A stretch of 64,000 nucleotides of DNA from Luscinia megarhynchos (lineage: Eukaryota; Chordata; Aves; Passeriformes; Turdidae). The notes under the pieces are model-generated. The model saw only the letters and a program-made list of their open reading frames with translations, searched no databases and was not told where the DNA came from. The translations under genes and the position numbers were made by a program. Below, in pieces: positions 10,501 through 25,500 of this stretch (positions within the stretch are counted from its first letter, which is position 1; each line of letters begins with the position of its first letter). The stretch is taken from assembly GCA_034336665.1 (NCBI GenBank), contig JAPFBE010000013.1:19633056-19697055 (forward strand). Direction: 5' to 3'.

Positions 10501-13500
10501 AAGTCATAGAAATGACTTTAGTGGAAAAATTTTGTGGTACCTTTATGCAACTCTTGGAGTATTCCAGAAACAGTATCTGCTTAAAATGTGCACTATGTCC
10601 AGGGCCCCTGCCAGTTAGCAAAATAACTTTCTGCCCTGAGGCTCAACATCATAAACTCTGTTGCAACATCCATACTAAACAGGACTCCAAAACTATGGCA
10701 GGAATGCTACATGTTAGGATTACTGCTCTTTGGAAATATCAGGTTGTAACTAGCTCTGTTCACTTTCAGCTATCGTAAAATTCACCTCAAAAGAATATAA
10801 TTTAAAAGCAACTACTTTTAAAATGTACTATCATGCAATATCCAGATATCCTTGGCCTGCAATTAAATATTTTCAGCCTACTAATAGGAATAGGCACAGC
10901 TCTGGAATGACTCCACTACAGTTTCTGAGTTTAGTGGTGCTGGGGCAATACATTCAATTTTATTCCTGGCTCTACTAACCATCAGAAATGCTTGCTGGAT
11001 CTGCACTAATGTGCTCACTGGGAATTAAGACTGGCTTAATGGAGAAGGCAGGGACAGCAAGGAAAGCAACAGTGGTCACTGGCATCTCCCACAGGCAGAG
11101 GGGGCTGAAGCACAGGACAGCAAGGGCAGCACCAGCCCTCCCCAGGGATGAGCAGCAGTACACAGGGCCCCAGTGTGAGACCCCTGGTGTGACCTGCAGC
11201 TTAACCCAGCTGTGCCAGGGCCACTGCAGATGTGCAGGCTCCCAGCCCACCTTCAAGATGGGAGGAAAAGGGAGGAAGAGCATGCTTGAGAGACAGATCA
11301 TTGCTGCGCAGGGATGAGGGACTGCAACACCCCTGGCATGCAGTAAGCAGGATCTGTATGGAGGTAGCAGAAGGGGACTCCAGGCATGGTGACACTAACC
11401 CAGCTCTGTGCAGGGGCAGCCAAAGGCAGGAGAGGAGCAAAGGGTGACCAAGGGGCCTGTACCTCTGTACCAGCTGACATCATGCACACCTCTCTGACTG
11501 ACTGACAGCACTGCTTTTAAAGCCTACTCCCATTGAGAGGGGAGTCCCAGAAGAGCCAGGAGAGATTTCTGGGCCCATGGAGGCCATGCATGTTCTGTGG
11601 CCATTTAAGAGATTAGTCAGGCATCCAATTTCTATGCTGCTTTCTTGCCATGCTTGGCTGAAAAGCTGAATTGCCAGAGAGGCCCAAGCAAGCAAATAGC
11701 CAAAATGCCTATTCCAGTTTGAGAGTTAGTAAGGGAGAAAAAAGCCACTATTAGGCTCAGAAAACAGAAAGAAATTTTACAAAGAGGTACAGAACCCTGC
11801 CCCCACCCCCTCAAATATTAGAAAGATTAAACCAGAGAAAAAAATTGTGGCAGATACTCCACACTGATAGTCTGTCAGACATTTCCACATGTGTCAGTTG
11901 TGTGGTGTTAGTCAAGTGGGGGTGTGACCCCAGGGAACTGTCTCTGTGCAAAACAGCACATGGTTGATCCTGACTACACAAGGCAGGTCCCCAGCTTGAT
12001 GCTTTACCTTTCATCAAAAACATTTTTCAGTCAAGAACTGACAGTTAGAAGTTATTTTTGCATCCAAATTGCTGGTTAGCTCATTGCAATGCTAGGCATC
12101 AATTCAGTAAGCACAACCATGCTTCCAAACATTAATCATTAGCACAGGAGGGGAATACCCTCTATCCTCCCTAGTCCATCCCCAGCCCCAGGAGTGTGAA
12201 ATTGCAGCACAGTTAGAATTACCAGTTTAGAAGGGGGGTTTGTTTGCTGTGGAGTTATTTCCAGTGTCGTGGTTTTTGGTGGAGGTTTCATTGTTTGGGA
12301 GTTTTCATCTCTTTGCTGTTATGTGTGCCTTGGGTTGGTTTTTTTTGTAAAAACACCCAACACTCAGTAGCTCAAGACTCTCTACTATTTCTAGAAGCTC
12401 TTTGATCTGTCATGCAGCATTACCTGCCTGTCTTCCCCAGGTCTGTCAAAGGCATTTTGTCTGTCCAGAAGCCAGCCTTCTTTCATACCAATTACAGAAT
12501 CCATAAAAAGGTACTGTTGGCACATAGGGCTAGTCACTCTCTTTCTGGGTTCCATTTTCCCATCTTTTTTAAGCACCATCCAAATGGCAAACTACTTTAA
12601 ATGCAAACCTAAAAGGTTTTCTACATTACAGTCTACTGTAATAAAGATATAATTGCCTCTAAATACACATTTGGTTGTACAAAACCAGAAGGGACAAAAG
12701 AAAAAAGCAAACCTCCTTCTTAGGAAACCTCCTTGGGAAATGAAGCCACTCATAAGCAGTTTTCCTGGTGATGCTGGGATCAAGAATCCTGATTTGACTC
12801 GACTTGTAGATCATATTCAGAGCTGGTTTCTTCCAAAAACCCTTTGCACTCTGTGACAGGAAAGTAAACAGACACTTTCAACAACTAAAAGAGAGTTGAA
12901 TTTAGTTTTGTAGCAACTCTAACTGAGTAAACTCCAAGGGCATGAGGTTAAAGAAAAAGAATGCTGAATCTCCTAAGTCCAAAAATACCTGCTCCTGCAA
13001 CAGGATAACCCACTGCCACAGCAGTGGGCCAGCTGGCTGCAAAACAGCTTTGCAGAAAGGTCCCTGATGGACAACATGCACCAACAATATGCCCTGGAGG
13101 CAATAAATGCTCACTGTGTGCTGGCCATGTTAGTAAGAGCACAGACAACAGACAGAGAGAAGTTATTATTCTCAAATACTTTGCACTGTGCCCTTCCTGC
13201 AGGCCCACAAATGCTATGTTGGGGTCCCCTCTGAGCAGGAGTGTGTCAAACAGCAGAAGATCACTGCAACAGCCAAGGGGCCAGAGCTCACAGCAAACAA
13301 AAAGGGTCTGAGCAGGCTGGGTTTGTTCAGTCCATCTTCAACTATTTGGAAGGGGTTAATAAAGATGAGATCACACTTTTCTCTGAGGCACACAGTGTAA
13401 GGACAAGGAGAAATTGCAAGTGTGCTGAAGCACTAAAACAGAGTTTGTAGAAATATCACTGCAAATTTCTCGGACAAAAATACTCCAAAGTTTACTTGGA

Positions 13501-16500
13501 CAATGACCTTAATGAAGAAGATTCAAAATTATTTTGGACTTAAGACCCCCTGAGAGAGGTCACTTTTAACATTATTCTAAAATTTCTGCAAGCACGCAGG
13601 GTAAAATAACCTGGGAAATGTCTGGAGCATGCATGTTAAAATATCAAACAACACTAGGGAGAGGATAAAAACACATTTCCCAGAGGTAAACTGCTTTGTG
13701 GTGAGGAACTGATCAGATATGTACATTAGAAAGAAGACAAAGCATTTATGGAGGAGGGATAATAAAAAAACTGACTAGGAGGAGATCCAGAGCTCCTCTC
13801 AGCTGGAAGGACTGTGGTTGAAAGCAAATGGGAATTTCACATAAGAGATGTGTGGCAAGATGAGCCAAGGCACATGAATAATTGAACTCACTACTTTCTG
13901 ACCACCAAGTATCTCCCAAAGCCACTTCAAGTCCCGGGGTTTGAAGACAATGAGAACAATAGTGGTATTAGGGTCATAGTGGATGGGATCTGAGAAGATA
14001 GATTCCGGGTAAGAAAGGCGGAAAGTCGTCCTCCTCCCAACATCCTCTTCGTACCCTATCACAGGGCCATTATTCATTCTGCAGAGGTCAGAGACACAGA
14101 CATCAGTGACTGCCCCACCATGTTCCTACCGTGCAGTAGCAGCCACACGTGTTACTAGTCTGCAGGACAGACACTGCCTCCGAGTACAGCAAAGTTCAGC
14201 AACCCAGCGTTTATGTATCACATTACACAGCAGAGGAGCAATTATCAGGTGCACTCACCCTCTGAACTCAGAGGGACCAAGCACACACACAGGAACTTGG
14301 CCAAGGTGGTTTAGAATACAGTCACACAATTGCTTATCGTGTGTCACTCGAGCAGAAAGCAAGCCTTCTGATTTGGCTCCAGCACAGACACTAGAGAAGG
14401 GCAGAGAAGAGTACCTGGCCTTGGAGAATTACCCATTCCTCCATGTACACAAAATGAAAAGGAGATGGCATTTACCTTATTATGACATCATATGAGTCAA
14501 TTTTCTCCCCTAATGTCTTATTTCGAAGTACTCCTCCATTACCGACCACAACACACCGTCGACAGGCAATGCTGTGGAACAAACACAAGTTTTAATATTC
14601 AGTACTTCCCTGGCTTCATATTATTGATGATACTTCTGCATTTAACTGGCTTATTTTCTAAGTGAGGTCCTGTATCTTTTACATGACTTAACCCCTGCAA
14701 AGCAGATTCAATCCTATATAATGTACTACAGCTGCCAAAAAAAAAAAAAGGCATTATTTCAGGGACTGGCTTTTTTTCATGTGAAATTGTTTTTACACAT
14801 TTCCTCCTTTTCCTAGTGGCCTGCTGTTTAAGATTATCTAACCAGATGCTGATATGGGTGCCATTCTGATAAATTATCCTCTGCAGTCCTTCAAACTTAT
14901 CCCAGTCTGGAAAAGCTAATTCACTATTAAGGTGCTTCTGCAATATTATACAACTCCATATCTCCAACACAAGCTAAAGCAGCAAAATTTATGTTCACAA
15001 TTCACCTTACAGGCCTATGAACCATACATGTGAAAAATCTTATCCCAACGACACGTGATAGCTTTTCAAATTAATATGGTGTGGAGTTTTCTCTCTCTGC
15101 TTAAAAGGTGCTGTCTAAACACATTTAAACAAGTGATGTGCGTGGTATCATGATATAACAAGATGGATTCCTTGATTAAAAGTTGCATTCTCGTATGACC
15201 AGATTCAATTAAGACAGCATTACTAGACATATAAAAGCACTGTCTGCTAAAAATAAGATCTTGTACTACATCCAATCAAAACAGTAATTTCGAATTTACA
15301 ATACATTCAGAGATAAAAATCATGCCAAATAGGTATTATGCAGATGCTAAACTTATGAAAGTAAATTCTAAGGGTAAGATTTTCAAAGTTACCACAGGTT
15401 TTCTTAGAGCATATTTAGCTTGTTACCATCTTATTTCAATGCTAGTAGAATGCGTTAAAAAAAAAAAGCAGGGAGGAACTCACAAACAGGCTTGCTGCTT
15501 CATTTACTCAAGAAATTTTGCCTTTTTAGGGAAAGTTTAAATCAAACATGTAAGACTGTGAACTCCTTTCAGAATAGGCACATCACTTTTTGTTGTTATA
15601 AAAATGCCTCTTTGTTTAGAGAAAAAGCCATTCAATTTGGTAGCAGCAGGAACAATAAGAAAATAAAAACATTGGTATTTCCTTCAGACACAAGCAGGCT
15701 CACAGTTTACTGAGGATGAGTCACCTCACAGTAACACCCTACTCCCTTGGTTCTTTCTTCAAGTAAGAAAAAGGCTCCATATGCCACTTCTTGTTCTAGG
15801 TTCACCAAACCATGTCCCAAAAAACACACTAACTTGAATTTCCAGCATGGCACTTCACGGAGACTAATTAACTTGTGTCTCCTCAAATAGTCCAACCTGC
15901 TTTTTCAGCTGAGAGCTATTATTCAACATCAATGAAAACAGCTGGTTCCAGCCAAGACTGAGCAACATCTCAACATACAAAGCAGTTCCTTGAATTTCCT
16001 ACAGAATTAACAACATCTGCAGAAACAGTTGCCTTTAAATATATACATGTATACGCATACACACACACACACACATATATATGTATGTAGAAAAACCAAG
16101 GCTCTAAATGCAGCTTTCAGGGCTGGGGGACATGAAAAAAGCTGGAATACCTTTCTCCCTACTGTTTCCTGAACAGCTTAGTAGAAGGCAAGCAATCATA
16201 AAAAGACTTGCAGCTAATACCATAACTCATGTGACCTGGTAACTTGAAAATCAGAGGGGTGAAAACCTGTTATACCATCCTGTCCACAGTACACTTATTC
16301 CTTCTACACCTCTAAACCCCTTCCCTCTCTAGTCCTTTTGCCCATTTATTTTCCATTTAATTTTTCTATCTACTTTGGAAAGTATCCTAAGCAGGCTGAT
16401 GAACATATGCCTCTTAAAATTTACAGCAGGAGTAAGAAAGCAGAAGTTGCTCTTTTCCTGAATTACACCTTGTTGCTTACAGCTATAGCTTAGAGCTCAA

Positions 16501-19500
16501 AGTAAGGAAGGAAAATAGAAAACTGGATGAAAAATGTCATGAGTAAGTGATGAAGGTGGAGTGAGGGAGAGCGGCAAAAAGCACAAGATTAGCATATGGT
16601 TGTATCGTGTGTTCTGGCATTTACTTTGAGGAGGTGCTGCTTTTTCTGCTCCTTTAGATGAACTTAAAGTGATCCCTTATTACATACCTTTCAACTTTTT
16701 GAAGAAGTGATTTAAGATAATTGCTCAGTAAATTAATCTCTGGTATACAACTAAGAGGTCTTTGGGTCTTTGCTTTCTCCTCTCTGTAGTCATGATACAG
16801 CAGGACATGCTCAGGGCAGGGAGGGCAAAATAAAATGAGACTTCTGAACTGAGCAACTGAGGTTTGCTCAGCTACAGAAGTTGTGTAGCTGTTTTCAAGT
16901 AAAATTCAAGCTCTTCTTTCTTACTGATGAATGCAGACTAGATTTTGTTTATGACTGAGAGTTGAATAGTACTACTTGGACAGAAAACAGAATGAAACTT
17001 GAAGTTTGATTAAGTTTTTGAATTACAGTGCTCTTCATAACATGCATAATCAAAAATAAAGTTATAACTGCCATCAAATACCCAATAAAGAACCTAACAT
17101 TAGTATTTGAACTTTTGAAATGGGTAAAGTCAACAAGCAGATCAAATATGCCTGAAGAAATGTACACAAGTATAGTCAAACAAATTAAAACAATCAGCTT
17201 TTAATCTCCGTCAGGCTCAGGGAGCCAAAGTGGGCTGGCTGAAATAGGAAGTCTGGCAAGGTGCTGTTTCTAAATTGCTTCCTCACCTGACACTTCCCCT
17301 CCCAGTATTCAAGTGTCTTCAGTTATGATCCTAAATCTTAAGTTCACAGTAGTACTGAGTCCACTAACAACAATAAGCAGGGAGGGAAACTGTTTATGTA
17401 AAAAAACCAGAGCACAGTATCATAGAAAACTAACACATGACATAGAGATAAAAAATATATATCAAGGCCGAACTGCATTTAAAGGTTCTTAAGTTAAATA
17501 AACTGACCTGCACTTATAGCAGATCAGAGGACAACACACCAGTTTTCAGACTGTTACTTCTAGATAACTTTACCAATCTCACGTCTTAAAATTTCCTTTC
17601 CATAATGTTTTCATATTAAACAACCCCAAACACTTACCCTTCCTCCAAGTCAAAATATTGACAAGAGAAATTAGTTTAGATAGCCTTAAACAAGATCAGG
17701 TGTGCGACAAGTTAACATATAACAGATTGCAGTGTCTGGACGTTCAGCTTCCCATCAGTACTGATGACAGTAAAAAATATTAAGACCTTGGCTATAACAA
17801 TAGCTGAAGGAAAGGTCTGAGTGACAAAGGGACTGCCTTTATGTGTCAGAGATCTACTAAGAGTACAAATGGATCCCAATGCAAACACCATGGTAACTGA
17901 TCTCCAGTGTCTGCAGGAAGGAGTCACTCAAACCACTGCCCTATTCAGGTGGTGTACAAGAGCCTCAATCTCAAGGCTAGGCCTTGGCTTATGTATTTTG
18001 CTTATACAGTGAAATGCTAAAAGAAATATTTTTCTAATCCATACAAGAAAAATATTGCTAAATGGAACTGCAGCCTCTAAAGGTCAAAAAGTTTGCATCC
18101 TCCACATTCCACTAAAATACTGTTTCAGCGGAAAAAGAAAAAAGGTCTCAGACTCAGCTCCTTTTAACACACACCCCCGTAGTCACTTGAGGAATGCAAA
18201 TTATTTCCTTTGAGGTTATTTGGTGAAAGGAGGATGCAGACGTCCCATTTTGTTGACTCAGGATTGTGTAAATGCGTTTGTAGAAACTGTTGAGCTCAGA
18301 GTCCTTAGAGCAGTCAGTGAGGAACTGAAGTCACAACTGAACTAAAGTCAGTGACACCATTCATTTCCAAACTCTCTGGGAGAGCTACAACTTTACACAG
18401 TGAGAATTTGACCTAAGTTTGGAAACTGAAACTGTCTGAAAAAAAAAAACCTTTGCAGGACACTCTGTACAGATTTACCTAAGTTGTACAAAAATACATC
18501 TATATAAGCACCATAGACTTCTATGGTGCTATCTAGCCTAGTATTTGTCTGCCTTAAAAAACGTTTATAGGCAAATCTAGTTTGTGTTCTGCCAAGAAGG
18601 CTGAATTGGACAACAGCATTACAGAGCTGCCTAATAATTCTACATTACTGGAGAACATTGTTGGGATTAATTCCTAAAGGAGTTTCACTTTTAAAAGCCA
18701 CCATATCTCAGTGAAATACATGTATAAAAACTCTTCTCAACTACAGTGATTCATGCCTTAAGACTTCTGTATACACAAAAGCTGATGGATCTAGAAAGAA
18801 TATATTGTATGAAGTCACTGTATGCTTGATTTGTTTATATTACTGCTTATTAAATAGTATTATCTCTCATTTTGCTTCAGTACCACTAAGTATGTTACTT
18901 CAAATAAAATGAAGCATACTTCCCAGAATACTAACCACATCTCAGAGAATCTACATTCAAAGGATGAATACCAATTTCCTCACTTTTCATCTACAGATCA
19001 GGCATTTCCATTTAAAAGGTACAAGCATCTCTGCTTTACAGCACAAACAATTACAGTCCTGAACTTATGGTTGCAGGGAACTTCTAATACAACATTTGGC
19101 ATTCTCCTTCAAAGCTCCAAATGAAAGAGCAGCTTCTGTCAGCCAATTCTGTATAAATTTACCCCATTAACACACTCTTCATAGAAAATACAGAGTTCTA
19201 CTTTTTTCCTTCCTTAAGAGTAAACATGAACATCCTAGAAACAGACAAAACAGAGAAAGAAAGGAGTACAGTAGGGAAAAAGGAAAAACTGTATTAAAAC
19301 AAATTCTTAAATTTGAACATATTCCACCCAAGTTTAATTGAACTGTGATCCTGATATTTGGCTTCAATAGCAGCAATCTTGTATGATCTCTGTAATTAAA
19401 ACAAAGTACAACCAACTGTATTAAAAACAAGTACAGCCAACCTCAGTGTTACTTGCACTCAACTCTTAAGAAGTCAATATATTAACATCACATCTGGCAG

Positions 19501-22500
19501 GTTGCCCATTTGCTAGACTGCAAATCTAAGGAGTCATCTGCATCACTCTGTGAACACAGGACTTTACTCTACTTACCAACCCTACTTGCAAAAAATCCCA
19601 ACAAAAGCCAAGCAAAAAATAAGATGCACAAACACAAAGGCCCTTCAAAACAAAACCAAACTTCCTGGCAGATGGGGCTTCCAACAAGAGATTTAATCTA
19701 ATTTAATCTATCTAATCCAAGCTATCTAAGGCATGCTCCCTTTTGTGCCACTCCCTTATTACTCCCAAAAGGACAAACAGCCTTTCCTGTCTTCCCAGGT
19801 CTCCCTCATCCACAAGGAAAGGAAAGTCAAGCCTGTGCAGGAACAAGGGTGCACACAGCAGCCAGCAGATGCACAGGCACAGGGACATGCCCAAGATTTG
19901 TTCTGCATAGAAGCAGACATTGGTTTGTACCTACTTATCTCAAACATTCTCCATCTTACACTGAATTCTCAGGAGGAGGTCACATTCCATATAAGTATAA
20001 AAAGATACTACAGGAAGATGGGACTGCATTCAGCAGGAGAATTTCTAACACACTTATAAAAGGAAATCTGTAAGTTAAAACTCCCTCACAGAATAATTTT
20101 TCTTGCATGCTGGTGCTACTGAAGTATAAAACCAAGCCTACTTAAACCTTGGAATCAGCTATACACTGCTTGGATCCTGTCAGTCTGCTCCATGTCTTAA
20201 CAGACTCGAACAATTTTAGGATAACCCCACAGACATTCGTTTTCAGATAAGTACTAAATATTAAAAATGCAACTAATAGAAACAGTAGTAAATAAACTAC
20301 CTCACCTGTCTTCTTCACTGGAAAGGCCACAGTTCTGCAGTCTTGAAAGGGCTAAACGAAAAAACTGCTCTAAAAATAAAATATAAACAAGATCAATGAA
20401 AACATTCAGTATTTGCAATACAAAAATAAGCATGTCACCCTGATCACAATGTTTTTAAACACAGCAGTGCACTGTGCATAAAAACATCAAAGTAAGAACA
20501 CTTGGAATTTAGTGCCACAGATCAATCAATGATGCCAAAGAAATTCAGGTTAATCACAGTTCCTGAGTTTTTCTGCCTCAAAATGCAAAATAGCATGAGA
20601 TTTGTATTAAAAAAAAATTAGTTACAGTAAATAAGAACTGGAAGAATTTCCAAGATCCACATCCTAACTGACTTTGTTTTTTCTTGTACCCACCTTCAGC
20701 TGACTCAAGAGGGCTCATACAGCCAGGGACAATAACAGCATTATGTATCTTTGGAGAAGATATCAATCCAGCCTGTGGCAAAGCTGGAGAGAGGCACCTT
20801 TCCAGCCCACTCCTGGCTGGACACAATTTGCCTCAGAGGAGAAATCAACTCATTCCCAACTCATTTCCTCACTGTACCCCAGAAAGTGGAAGAAAATGCA
20901 CCATGGCTGTTACCACTGATGGAGGGCAAATCAGAAGTCTAAAACTCAGACTAAGAAGGTGCACTGTCAGTGTTAAAAAATGTCTCAGGAAACTGAGAAG
21001 TCTTCAATTTAGAGTAAAGCACTACTTAGTAATAATTAAAACATCCATGTGTCTGTCATCATTATTCTCATGCTGAATCCCAAACACAGCACTGTACCAC
21101 CTACTACTGTACCTACCTACTAACTCTATTACAGTCCAAACCAGGACAGCAAAGGAAAAATTCCCTGATGTAACTGCCTAAACCTGAGGACTTGTGCCTC
21201 AGTAGGACTCTGGATTCCAGCCAGCTTGGGTGTGCTGATTGAAGTCCATCACACTGACTCAGTAGTTCCCCTAGCAAAGTATAGCTGAGTATCTTTAGCA
21301 CTCCAGCCCATATACAAACAGAAGGAAGCTGGATAAGGTCCACTCTTCCTCACTCACACCTTTTTGGAGCTTCTCTGCTAAGAGGGGCAACCTCAACCCA
21401 GTGTTTTACTTGTTAGAAACAGGAAGGTGTCAAGTCAGAGGGACTGAACAAAACCATTAAGACACTGCTAGACCCCCCAAAAGGATTAGCATTAGTACAC
21501 AAGAAAGATCATGGCCAGAGATTCAGGTGGCTTTACAAGCCATTTAGGTGCTTCTGATTTAAAATAAAGTACATGGGAAATACAAACCTGCTCTCCTTAT
21601 TCCATAAGGTAGTTCAAACTTATTGCTCCCTTGGAACTCTGCCACTCTGATAAAATCATCAGCACACAGGAACGGGTATATTTTGTCGTCACTGATGAAG
21701 GAAAAAAGAAAGAAGTCTCAAAATTCACATGATGTACCTGAATAAGCCAGTAAGTCATGCAATTGCTTTGTAAAAAGCTCTCTTTATTCTACTATTACCA
21801 TTTTTATTGTGTTATCACCCATTTTTAAAAGAAAAAAAAATCCATGAACACAGGGAAAGCAACCATGATGCAGAATGGGAAGATCTTATAACAGAAAATA
21901 CAGGCTAAGAGTGAGATAAACTTTTCTATTTGTACAATTTACACAGACCCACTAAAAATGTGTCACAAAAAGCTTACACCATGAGACCACATATTTAAGA
22001 GATTACATAACCCAAGACAAGAGTGATTAACTTCAGGTTTGGAAAGGACAAAACAGAGGTAGCAAGGAAAACTGAGAGTTATTATTGTACATGGCAATTA
22101 AGTAAGAACAGAGTTTGAATCAAGGTGCATTAACGTGAAAATACCATCTCCTGATTTGAGCTGCACTCCTATTCCAAACAAGTGGCACTACATGACTGTT
22201 GACATTAACAGTCATTCAAGTTGTTTGGGGCAACAGGGATATATCCATGCAGCAAAACAGTGTGGAGTTCTCATGTCCACATTACATGCATCTTGGGTAA
22301 CTTGGGTAACTCTAGTAGGGTCCCAGTCCTTAGCAGCTGCAGCACATGGGCTGTGCTCCTGCAGTGCATCTTCTGGCTTAAGCAGATGTGTGAAAGGGTC
22401 CCAGTGCATTCACACCAGGGCCATCCTGGGATGAGAAGCACTGCCTGTGGGGATCACAAAGAGGTTTGCCTCAAGAGCACATTTGTCCTGCAAACTAGAA

Positions 22501-25500
22501 CATGATGACATTATATCTTGTATGTATCAAGGTAAAAAGAATGGGTCATTTCTTTTGTCAAAGACAGAAACCAGAGAAAAGGGTCTCTCATAGCAGGGAA
22601 GGGACTTTTACTGCTAGGTCCAGCAAAATGAGTGAACAGCAGATGCAAACATGTCACATGCCACCGTGCCCTTGGCTTCACCTTTGAATTAACTAAGCAC
22701 ACACTCACTGTACTGGTTGACTTTGTAATGATCCTGCATATTAGGTTTTAGATAAAAATGTTAATACAGAAGTATACAATCATTAGAAAACCTACTGTTA
22801 ATCAAAAAACCCCAGTCAGCACATGACTCATTTGCCCATTAAGAATATTAATAGCTGTTAAAAAAATCTTATCTTTCAGTTTCCCAAATCAACTCACTCT
22901 CTAAGCTCTATGTATTCAGAAGATACTGACAGTAAAAGGGGGAAAAAAAACCCCAAAACAAGACACTATAGCCCACACACCGAGAAATGGGCCATAGCTT
23001 AACTAAACAAGACCAGCTAGCTTTGAGGCATAATGCACTAAACAGCCATATTAAATTTAGTAACTTGCTCTGCTGTTCAGAAGCAGCTGGTAAGCTCAAC
23101 ATAATAAATAATTTACCTACTGAGAAAAGACTCCTAGTTCTAGCTCTTCTAGCTCTGGTTCCTTTCCAATAAATAATTCTGAGAGGTTAGAAATCCTTTC
23201 AACATCCCCAGGCTACTACCAAAGTGCACAGAACAGATCTTCAGCTCATGCAAACTATCTCTATAAAAAAGCTATGGAAATGTGTGAGACTGTCCTAGCT
23301 GTGCACATACCACCTTCTGCTGTGTGCCACTGAGTCTATTTCTGCCCCTTTGCTGAAAACTAGAGCTACCCTGCAGCCAACACAGAGACAGCCTGGGTAC
23401 AATCCATGGGCAAGGGAAATAGGATCACCTCACTAGACCAGGAGCTGACCAAAACTTGAAGACTGCAAGTCTGCTTTGGGTGGCACAAAGTTTACATGCT
23501 TTAAAATCCAAAACAGCCACATTTTCTTATATACAAGAAGCACCAGGGGAAGAAAAAGCCACAATGTCTTTGTGCAGAGGTTTAAGACTCCTTCAGTCAG
23601 GACTTGGGTTTAATCTTTCCAAGCTTTCTCAGGGCACTACTGAACGTTTGCTCCAAAATGTGTAAATATCCCAGTTCTACCTCAATCAGCACAACCTTTC
23701 CTTCCCCTCCCCCTCAATTCCCACAGAAGACTCACCCCAGTAAAGACTCAAATGCTGGTTTCAGGAGACAAGTGTCCAGTGCATTTCTCCTCTCTATAGC
23801 TGTAGATGGTAGCCTGCAAAAAACCAATCCCAAATAAACAGCAAAACCAGGAATGGGTAGCAGAAACAAAGTAGGGAAACTTGGACAAATCAAATTAGTA
23901 AAAGCTGATTACTGAGTTAAGATCACACCAAGATTTCATTACTACCTCCCCTTGATAGAGATGAAACTTTCTTATTGCAGCACAATTACTTTTACTAGCA
24001 AAGGCTTTTATCTCACACTGCTGCTCCAAGGGGGCTGTGACCTCCCTTGTTCAGCAATTATCAAAGCAGGCATAATTAAAAGTGAGAACTGGGGCCAACC
24101 TCCAGAGAAGCAGGACTCCTGGGTTCAATCACCCCTGCAGCCATTCCAGATAGCATCCCCATCACTCCTCAGGGAGGAGACGAAGTCTTGTTTGGAGAAG
24201 GAAATACAGTACTTTAAGGAAAATCAGATTCTTTGGGGATAAGTCATTCCACTCATAATAAGGCTAAGACTTATACTTCTAAGCATATTCCCAGCTTGGA
24301 GATTCAGCCCAATTAATCACAAATACGAAGCCCAGAAGGGAAGGTAAAGTTCAGTGTGAGCAACATGTGCCTCTGGATTGCATGAAGAAGGATGAAACCA
24401 CCACGTTAGAACCACAAGCCAAAGAGACCATTAAGGCTAATTGATTTTGGTAACCTCAAGTTCTTACATGAATACTGACGCTGAGAAAGCACCCCGTGAA
24501 TGTATCAGCTGGCCACCTTGTTGCTTTCCAGCATCAGCCTCACAGATGGCATTTTGCAGGACAGCTTCAGAGAGAAGACAGTTCCGCTTTCAAGTTTTAG
24601 CATAGGTGCTCATCAGTCCCACAAATCTAACTGCAGGAAGTCACAAGCACAAGAGCTACCTACACACACACTTGAACACAAGTGGAACACACCTCTGATT
24701 TAGTAAAGCTTTAAGCACTGAAGCTGCAGCCAAGCTGTGCTAACTTTATTCAGGTATAACTCAGCATTGCACAGATTTGAAAATTGTAAGCCAATGTCCT
24801 TCCAACAGTTCACTGCTTGTTAGAGACAGTTATTGGAAGTGGCCATAAATATTAAACAAACACTGGAAACATAACATGGACAAATTCCTTTCGGACAGAC
24901 ACCTTACCACTGTGTTTGTAACAGGTGCAGCCACTGGACCCAACTGTACAATTGAGAAGGGAGCCTACAGACAAAGGCTACAGATTTTAGCCTTAATCCC
25001 TCCCACCTATCCGAAACAAAAAACCCACAACCCCACAACAATAATACTCAACTGCTGAACTTACTGATCGTAACTGATTGTAAATCCACTAGTCACATAG
25101 GAAGGAGAAGCCCTCACAGAGGAAGTCTGTCCATAAAAGCTAATCCTGCAAAAAGGGAAATGTCACAACACTGTGGTCTGCTGTGAACAGAAACCACAAC
25201 AGAAAGCTATATATATCAATTGTACACGATAAACAAGATAAAGGGAGCACATTAATCACTACTTGAAAAAATTATTATCCTCTTAACACTATGGTCAGTC
25301 CTGGTCACGGCTGCGTGAAGACCAATGGAAACTCAACTTCTTCAAGTAAGTGCCCAAATTTTAGGTCCCAAACCACTTGTCCTGTGAGCCTGTAGACTGT
25401 GAAGCCTCACTGCCCTCAAGGGCTATTGCTGCTGGGCCTCAAAAAATTTCAGCTTTTCAAAAGGTGCCCCCTGCACCTACAGTTATTCCCATGTGTGGGA

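Larger units (their letters stand above)
14572..20305 (-). other. ST3GAL6: ST3GAL6 intron between coding exons 4 and 5
   Basis: 5.7 kb, phase 2. AT-rich; contains a T-run on the minus strand near 14740, an AT/AC microsatellite near 16.05 kb and a 10-base direct duplication near 19.69 kb. No exon or nameable transposon seen. Confidence 0.85.

Noticed and set aside
13799..13891. Continuation of the ST3GAL6 exon 6 frame past residue 207
   Set aside because: A consensus donor GTA|gtgagt ends the exon, and the extra residues have no match in the family, whose next segment is found in the exon at 12713-12850.
14599..14970. 123-codon minus-strand open frame in an ST3GAL6 intron
   Set aside because: Crosses a homopolymer run, has no family resemblance and is not needed to complete the enzyme.
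20684..21076. 130-codon + strand open frame, antisense within an intron
   Set aside because: No domain, no splice context, average length expected by chance in this much sequence.
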